Assembly (NCBI GenBank): GCA_009809945.1
Contig: WTPW01000157.1
Span: forward strand, 517,511 to 581,510
From: Gigaspora margarita
Lineage: Eukaryota > Glomeromycota > Glomeromycetes > Diversisporales > Gigasporaceae
Length of the DNA: 64,000 nucleotides
Direction of reading: 5' to 3'
The stretch's first letter is position 1, and each line of letters starts with the position of its first letter. The notes beneath the pieces are model-generated. The model did not search any database, was not told the DNA's origin, and saw nothing but the letters and a program-made list of their open reading frames with translations. This document shows positions 57,301-64,000 of this stretch, one piece after another. A program made the position numbers and the translations under genes.

Positions 57301-58689
57301 TATATTTTTTAGTTCCTGGACCATTACTAGTTATTTTATATTTTGTTTATTATTATTCTAATTGGTTTAATATTTGAATATTCTACATTTTGTTCATAAG
57401 CTCATGCTAGGTATTTCTGTTCATAATATTAGTCTCATTATGGGCCAACTACATTTTTATTTGTAATTTTTATACTAATTATTCATAATAATCATACTAA
57501 TTATTGGTTGTGGAATGGGCTATTACTAGATATTCTGCATATTTATACAATAATTATATTAATTGTTCTTTAAACAGTCTTGTTGTAAAATAGAGCTATT
57601 ATTTGCTATTTTACAATTTTGCTTGCAATTATACTAACTGTTCTAATATTTGGATGTTTCGCATTTGTTTGTAATGCTCATACTAGTTGTAAAATAAAGC
57701 TATTATTGGCTGTTTCACATTTTGTTTGTATGTACTAATCATTGTAAATAATCAATTTTATAGATTTTTATATTTTGGATTATAATTGTAAAATAGCCAA
57801 AATTGCAAATATAGCTATTCATCTTATATTTTTTGTTCTTATATGGTAAAAATTATATTTTGATAAGAGTTTTTTATGCTCTTATATAATAAGATTAATA
57901 TTTAATTGTAATTATTCTTATTAAAATTTTATTTTAGTTCCATGTAAGTTCTTTTAATTATTTTTATAAAAATTAAAAATTATATCAATTTTGATAGATT
58001 TATTAAAATAAATTAGCTGTTTATAGAAATGGAATATTGAAATAAATTCTAAAAAAATTATTAAAATAAAATTTTATAGAATTGAATCTAGTAAGAAATG
58101 AGAAACGCACAAAAGTAAATGACTTTGAATATACAGATAATTAATATGTTATAAATAGAACTTTTATATTAATTTTTATTTTAGTTTTTTTTCTCAATTT
58201 TTTCTCAAAAAAAAACAAATAAAAAAACTATCAATAAAGACATAATTCAATATTTGACTAGCAAAATATTTTTTTCATAAATAAAAATTTATATAGAATA
58301 AAATTTGAAATTTGTATAATATATTATCTTAGTGTTGATCTTTAAACTTCTTTTTATTTTATGTTTAGTTTTTTTTTTTATTATAAGGAAGTTAAATTTT
58401 TTTAAAAAAAAATATCAAAAAAACTAATTATAAAGATGTAATTCAAATACTTGACTGGCAAAAACATAGTATAAAATTGAAATTTTATATAATTATACTT
58501 TGAGTTTTTTATTTTCTATATCAGGAAATATTAGTGTACTATAATTTATTTATTTGTTTTATTTGTCTAGTGGTCAATCTAATTAACAATACAAAAATCA
58601 ATTCTATAAACATGTAATATTCTAACCAATATTTGAAAATAAAATTTTGTTTTTTTAAGATCGTCATATATTCAGAAAACCTATCAATT
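57301..58689. other. Non-coding AT-rich DNA with diverged tandem repeats
   Basis: 57330-57740 repeats words such as 'gttctaatatttg', 'tagagctattatttgc' / 'taaagctattattggc' and 'cattttgttt' at about 100-bp spacing. No gene. Confidence 0.45.
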
Positions 58690-60195
58690 TCAAAATTTCC
58701 AAACACTAGTAATAGCCTGAAAATTTTTTAAAATGTTACTTATTTTTTCTCTTGATCTGAATAACAGATTTGCATAATCATCTTCAGTTTGCCTATTAGA
58801 AGGCTCAAACTTTTTAATAAGCAGCTTCATTGTTGTATAAATAAGGTTGAATGTGGGATAATTAGAACCTGAAAATATGGTAGTAGTTTCATAAAATGGC
58901 TTTATGAATATAATAAGATTATTCAATAACTACCACTCATCTTTGATTAGGTTTATTAGTTTTAAATATTCCCTATCAAGGTTGTTATACTATTCTACTT
59001 CAGATGGCTGCATAAGAACAAGATAAATAATTGCTTTTTTCAATTTTCTGAGTTGAACACAAACCAAGTAAGAGGAATTCTATCTCATTGATATATTATT
59101 AATTACTTAATAAATTGTTGTATATTGGCACTTATCTTGTATATCATGAAGTAAAAAAAATCAGGTTTTTTGCTCACTTAATTAATTATGCTATAGGTTT
59201 AAGATCTTTTAGTACACTTAACTGAAGTATATGAGCAGAACAAACTAAATGTGTAATATTATTTGTCAAATCAATTGCCTTTTTAATATTGCGACTATTG
59301 TAAGTTGTAATGCAAAAATTTTTCAGTTAATTTCTATTCAAGGATAACTTAATTAAGTGAACTTTTGATATTTTCAGCTATATGAGAGATGAAATTGGTT
59401 GGATTGTTAATAAAGTCTCTTTTAATATAAAATTTGAATCAATCCATATTGCAGTCACTCCAATATATCCTTTATTTATTCTTGAACTCTATAAATCTGT
59501 AGTCAAATTAATAAACTCTCCATTTACATTTTTTATACCAAATAATTGATCATGACTCCAATCATAAGCTCGATGAATTATTTTTTTTGTAGTTATTTCT
59601 TAGAGAATCTGAAATCTAGGTTCCAAATTATTTAGAAGTTGACAAAAAGCTTGACAATGCAGAATATTTAATAGTTGGCAATCTTCAATAATAAATTCTA
59701 CCAAATCTTGTACCAATTTTTCTTGTTGATAATTAGTAATAACATACAAGGCCTTGACAATTAAGTTATTAGTGTTTTCTCTATTATGATCTTTATCAAT
59801 TTGATGCTTGGACCAGAAATAAAAAAGCATATTTCCATTTGAAAAATTATGTATATACTTTACTGCAATGTTTTTTTCTTTACAAAGTTGTCAAATATCA
59901 AAAACCCTATTTTTTATTTCTTTAGTTTTAAAATAGTTCTATGCAATACTAGAATTATCTTATTTTTTTAATTTTTTGTTCTTTTATTAGGTTTATTATT
60001 TATAAAAAGCTTATTATTTATTGAAAGTTCATTATTTATTGAAGCTTCATTTATTGTAGATTAATTTATAGATGGTTCTTTATTTCTGGACAATTCTTTA
60101 TATTGTAAAGAAGATATATCATCTTCATATATATAATTTGATATTATAAAGCCTAGATTGTTTTTTAAAACAAATTTTATTATTATTATCAACAT
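58690..60195 (-). pseudogene. hAT transposase with BED zinc finger, decayed and truncated
   Basis: Reading minus from a possible ATG at 60195, an acidic, low-complexity N-terminus (YEDDISSLQYKELSRN, then repeated INNE words) is followed by a BED finger at about 59960-59810 ('NYFKTKEIKNRVFDI', 'QLCKEKNIAVKYIHN', 'SKHQIDKDH'). In the finger, one Trp position and one Cys position now read as stops. Then come 'VEFIIEDCQLL...LEPRF' (59600-59830), 'CSAHILQLSVLKDL' (about 59205-59250, the C.AH..QL motif of hAT) and 'FYETTTIFSGSNYPTFNLIY' (58690-58926). Many stops and frame changes are present, and the C-terminal dimerisation domain is absent. No flanking TIR could be found. Confidence 0.82.
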
Positions 60196-61010
60196 GGTAT
60201 ATTTAACTTAAACAAATTATATATGCTATTTATAGCTTTAAACTTTTACTTTAGTACTTTTTTTTTTTTGATATTCAACAAGTAGTAATTAACTGTTGAA
60301 AAACTATAACTAGTATAGTAGAATATGAACAAAGATAACTAGTACTAACAAAAATAAACTGCTTGAAGAGCTTTTATTGTTATGGATGTGCTTAAAAAAG
60401 AACAAATACTCTTATTCTGCTATGTTCTTGGTAAACAAAAAAAATAATACAAAAAATTTTTTTTATATAAATCCTTTTAAATATTAATTAATTTACTAAT
60501 ATAGTGCATATTAGAACTTTTTTGAACTTATTTAAAATGGTATGTATTAGAATTTTTTTAATTTATTTCTATCTATATATATGAATCGTATGTTTAACTT
60601 ATTTGATCACTTTAATCAACTGGTTATTTATTAACTGGATATTTGGATTAATTGAATATTTATTTATAATCAATTATTAACTGAATATCTACTTTATATT
60701 AAAAACTGGTTTACCAAAAATATTATCTGATGAGTAATTTTTTCTGTTTGGGTAATAGATTATATAGTTATCTGAGTGATAGGTTGGAACCCTATCTGGA
60801 AATATAAAAATGAAAGAAATAATAATTTAAAAGCTTAGTATAAAAGTTTATTTAACTGATAGTATAAAAAAAATTACTTTATCTTGATTAATTTTTGAAG
60901 ATTAATTTATTGTTATTTGACAGAATTCTTTTAGCTTCTTTTCTTTTTGGCAGATTTTTTTGAAAGTAATTATCTGAATATTACACAGGTCAAAGTTGTA
61001 CATATCGGTA
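60196..61010. other. Non-coding AT-rich DNA
   Basis: Direct words 'ttagaacttttttgaactta' (60511) and 'ttagaatttttttaattta' (60548) are visible. No gene. Confidence 0.35.
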
Positions 61011-62292
61011 CAGTGATGGCAAATGACTTGAAATGACCCAAATGACTCAAATGACTAGTCACTTGTCATTGGGTCATTTCAAAAACCAGATGACCTGTTA
61101 TGGTCATTTGAAATTCTGTGATGCAGCTGACCAATCAGAATGTGCATCATGTAGATCACATTTATTTTTTTAAAAATTTTTTTTCTTTTATAACTATTCA
61201 TAGGTGCTGATATTACTGCTATGTCATTATGGAGGTTGATTAGGTTGTTGTTGGTGTTCAATTTTTTGTTGGTAAGTAATTAAGTTGTAGTCGTGCTGCT
61301 GTATTTCATTTTTTTATTAAGTTCTGATCGCTTATTGTTTAGTCATCACTGGTACCACTGAGTAGAAGTCGCGTTAGTACTAGTGATTAGGACGTTGTTG
61401 GTAAGTGATTAGCTGCTATTGTATTTTGTTTTTGTTCTGTCACTGATTAAACTGATGTTGTTGATTAGTCGTCCTTGGAGCTGTCGAGTAGGTCTTTGTT
61501 AGTACTGATTAGGTAGGTGATTAAGCTGTGGTTGGTGCTGTTGTATTTTGTTCTTTATAGGTCATTGATTAAGTTGCATTTGGTTGCCACTAGAGCGTCT
61601 TCATTGGTACAGGCGATTAGATCGTGTTGTTGGTGCTGGTGGTCAGGTCTTGTCACTATGTCATTGATGCTAACTGTAAGATCTTGTCGATTATGTGTTG
61701 TTGGTGCTATTGGACTATTGTTGATTCAATTGTCATTTGCTGCTGTTGAGGGGGAATAGAATTCAAATGGATTCAAAAATTAGGGTTAGGGTATGGGTGT
61801 ACCTGGTACATATAGTAAAATCAATCTGAAAAATAGGTTTTATATAAAAATTCAGAATCCACTTAAGTTTCGCTCCTGCTTATAACGTATATAATGATTG
61901 CAATTTACAATATAAATTAGATTTTTTTATTTTATTTAATTTATTTTTTTTTTAAAATAAAACCTTTGATTTTTTTAAATTAATTAATGTATATTGTGCA
62001 ATAAAATCATTGCATGTGAACTCACGAGATATTAAAGTATAACGGGGTGCAAGTTAAAGATTACATGTGAGAAGCATTATATAAGTTTTCATGACCAATA
62101 GGATGTCAATTCTATATGTGAAATGACCAATGACTCAAATAACCGCAGTCATTTCCAAATGATCGCGATCATTTGGTCATGAGTCATTTGCAAATAACCT
62201 AAGATTTGAATGACCAAAAATGACCAGTCATTTTGAGGTCATTTGGGGTCATTAGAAAAATCAGCAAATAACCAGGTCATTTGCCATCACTG
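61011..62292. repeat. hAT-like non-autonomous element with exact 8-bp duplication
   Basis: TIRs CAGTGATGGCAAATGAC are identical at both ends. 'tatcggta' flanks exactly (61003-61010 and 62293-62300). Dense 'caaatgac' subterminal words at both ends match 45838-48256. The interior is a G/T-rich minisatellite (61265-61700), not a transposase. Confidence 0.9.
61265..61700 (+). repeat. G/T-rich tandem repeat, unit about 120 bp
   Basis: Units near 61265, 61397 and 61513 share 'gttggtaagtgattaa', 'tgctgttgtattttgtt' and 'tcattgattaagttg' type blocks. The 80-codon plus frame at 61517-61759 (MIKLWLVLLYF...) comes from this array and is not called. Confidence 0.7.
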
Positions 62293-62300
62293 TATCGGTA

Positions 62301-62530
62301 TAATATCAAGTACCCGATATATATAGTATATGTAGATGATATGTGACCGATATGTGTAAGATATATTTATACACATACCCGATATGCACCCGGTTCATGT
62401 AGGATATCAGACACATATCGGACACATATAGTACACATATAGTATATATGCCATATACATGCCGTATATATATCGTATATACAAATTCTGTAATACATCA
62501 TGTACCCGATATGTACCCAATATAAAGTAC
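62301..62530. repeat. Imperfect tandem repeat of cgatatgt / acatatcgg words
   Basis: 'acacatatcgg', 'acacatatagta', 'cccgatatg' words recur with 15-25 bp spacing. The hAT-like element inserted at its edge ('tatcggta'). Confidence 0.7.
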
Positions 62531-62867
62531 TGAAGTGGAAAAAATAAATTTGAAAATTCATATATTTTTTACAATCACTTAATTATCACTTTGCTATAAC
62601 AATAATATAAAGCAATTTAATAAAAATTTTATTTTTTTTTATTTATTTATTATAAAACAAATTAGTTACAATTTGGAATCTAATATACAATCCTATAGCA
62701 AATAACTAATAAAACACTAGTGATAATACAACACTAACAAAAGCAGAAAACACCCAATGACTATGATTGTTAAAAAAAAAAGAAAAAAGTTCAACAAATC
62801 AGTGACAAAACACTTAAAGCGACTACAAAGCTACAATAAAGCTACACAAAAACACTCAAGAAAACTA
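62531..62867. other. AT-rich spacer
   Basis: Nothing recognised before the tandem repeat that follows. Confidence 0.35.
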
Positions 62868-63180
62868 ACAATATACCCAAGATAAAATCTACAAAACCCT
62901 TCAAAACACACTAAACCAATATCAAAATTGACAACAAGACACCTTATGAGGCAACCACGAACTCGCATAAAGAGCATCCAAGAAAACTGATATGGCACCC
63001 AAAACAAAATCTATGACAAGGAACCCTAAAACACACCTGAAACAATGTTGAAATCAGTAACAAGACACCACATAGTCATACAAGAAATGTCCAAAACAAC
63101 TAACAGACACCCAAAATGAATCTCTAAAACGTATTCAAAGTAATGTTGAAATCAGCTAAAGCAATCACGAAATCACTCAC
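62868..63180. repeat. A/C-rich tandem repeat, unit about 105 bp
   Basis: Units starting near 62868, 62970 and 63083 share 'caagaaaactaac/gat', 'acccaaaacaaaatct', 'ctaaaacacac' and 'aacaagacacc'. Plus is purine/C-rich. Confidence 0.7.
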
Positions 63181-63560
63181 AGAACCTAAAAAAAAGAGAA
63201 AAACTAAAGAGTAGTATTTAGAACTAGGGCGCGTCAACAAAAATATAACGAAAAAGAAAAAATACCAATGCCGCCAGTGATAAATAATATACTGAAATGG
63301 TCGACACCAACGACGAAGCACTGACTAACGACTCCAACGCCGAAATCCGAAACTGAAAAACTTGAAAATTAGTATTTGAACTAAAATATGAAAAAAATAA
63401 TGACGCCAACAATGAAAAAAATGCATACACCGTAATGGACGACACCGACACCAACAGCAGCGAAAGAAGTTGCAAGAAGTTGCTCCAAAATGGACGGTAC
63501 CAATGACAAAGAAAGGTGGCTTCAAACTAGACGATGCCAATAACGAAGTTATTTCCTAAG
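63181..63560. other. A/G/C-richer stretch with repeated gacaccgac words
   Basis: Overlapping minus frames of 65-83 codons (63124-63540) are Phe/Ser/Val-rich and overlap in several frames at once, so I take them as repeat-driven. Words 'cgacaccgacaccaacagc' and 'gacgccaacaatgaa' recur. Confidence 0.4.
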
Positions 63561-64000
63561 AAGTGTAATGAGGAAAATGACAAAATAACAAATAAGATAA
63601 CAGTCATAGGACATGTCCCCTTAAAATTGGTTTAAAATAAGTTTATAATAAAAATTATAAAAAAACATATGAATTTACTATATAACTTTGAGCTAAGATC
63701 CCTCTCTGGGTTAACTAATTAACTTAAAATTAAAGTTTGCAGGTATATAGAACAAGAAAAGAAGAAAATTTTGAGCTTAAAAACCATATTAAAATTTTGC
63801 TAATTTTGCACTTTTTCAAAATGTAACTCTGTCAAAAACAAATATTTACAAATTTTAAATCAGCAATTATGTGTAACATTATGCTCTGAACAACTTTACT
63901 TAGGTGAAGGAAGTAGGTTACCTTGTAAGAAAAATGGGTTATCTATGTACTAAAGTTAAAATTTATCATATTTCATAATATAACTTTTTTTTCTTATTAG
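63561..64000. other. Non-coding AT-rich DNA at window end
   Basis: 'ggacatgtcccc' at 63610 and 'ctaagatccctctc' at 63694-63707 recur elsewhere in the window and may mark ends of a small element. The last bases 'ttttttcttattag' equal those at 5-18, so another MITE-A copy may begin here. Confidence 0.4.

Noticed and set aside
62301..63540. CRISPR-like spaced repeats
   Set aside because: The units are imperfect with no constant repeat/unique spacer pattern; they are ordinary tandem repeats in eukaryotic DNA.
1..64000. A circular or overlapping sequence, because the first and last about 14 bases agree
   Set aside because: The shared word 'ttttttcttattag' is a common part of MITE-A; a second copy starting at the edge is the simpler reading.

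Overview
The window is AT-rich eukaryotic DNA, and almost all of it consists of transposable elements, many inserted into one another. The style of the repeats suggests an arbuscular mycorrhizal fungus (Glomeromycotina, Rhizophagus-like). The clues are LINE reverse transcriptase/RNase H relics, BED-type hAT transposase relics, a pogo/Tigger-like transposase, TTAGGG-type telomere-like tracts, and one small gene whose two introns are about 90 bp long. The taxon is an inference from style, not from a search.

Layout. Positions 1-430 hold the end of a palindromic element (MITE-A), followed by T-rich sequence. Positions 1004-5155 are a 5'-truncated LINE on the minus strand, with RT and RNase H domains recognisable but broken. 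Positions 5.2-21 kb are quieter DNA with scattered small inverted-repeat elements and the only host gene I can support: a three-exon minus-strand gene at 13908-14306 for a small two-pass membrane protein of PLDc_N type. Positions 20.9-25 kb are a nest of elements, including a 1.2 kb TTAA-flanked element inside a second element.

Positions 25-54 kb are extremely AT-rich and decayed. They hold three copies of a long tRNA-derived SINE-like retroposon (one young, two old), several palindromic elements, hAT-like elements with 8-bp target duplications, TAA-flanked Tourist-like MITEs, telomere-like tracts, and four pyrimidine-strand T-rich minisatellites. Positions 54.4-57.3 kb are an almost complete pogo-like DNA transposon. 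Its transposase is interrupted by a single in-frame stop, and its TIRs and TA duplications are intact. Positions 58.7-60.2 kb hold a decayed hAT transposase, and 61.0-62.3 kb a hAT-like non-autonomous element with a perfect 8-bp duplication.

The elements appear to work as partner sets: a LINE that may supply retrotransposition to the SINE-like copies; pogo-like transposase with TA-flanked MITEs; hAT transposase with 8-bp-duplication MITEs. None of these pairings is proven here. Several insertions have an empty-site counterpart inside the window (TTAA element, TA-MITE, 9-bp-duplication element, TTA MITE), so order of insertion can be read directly.
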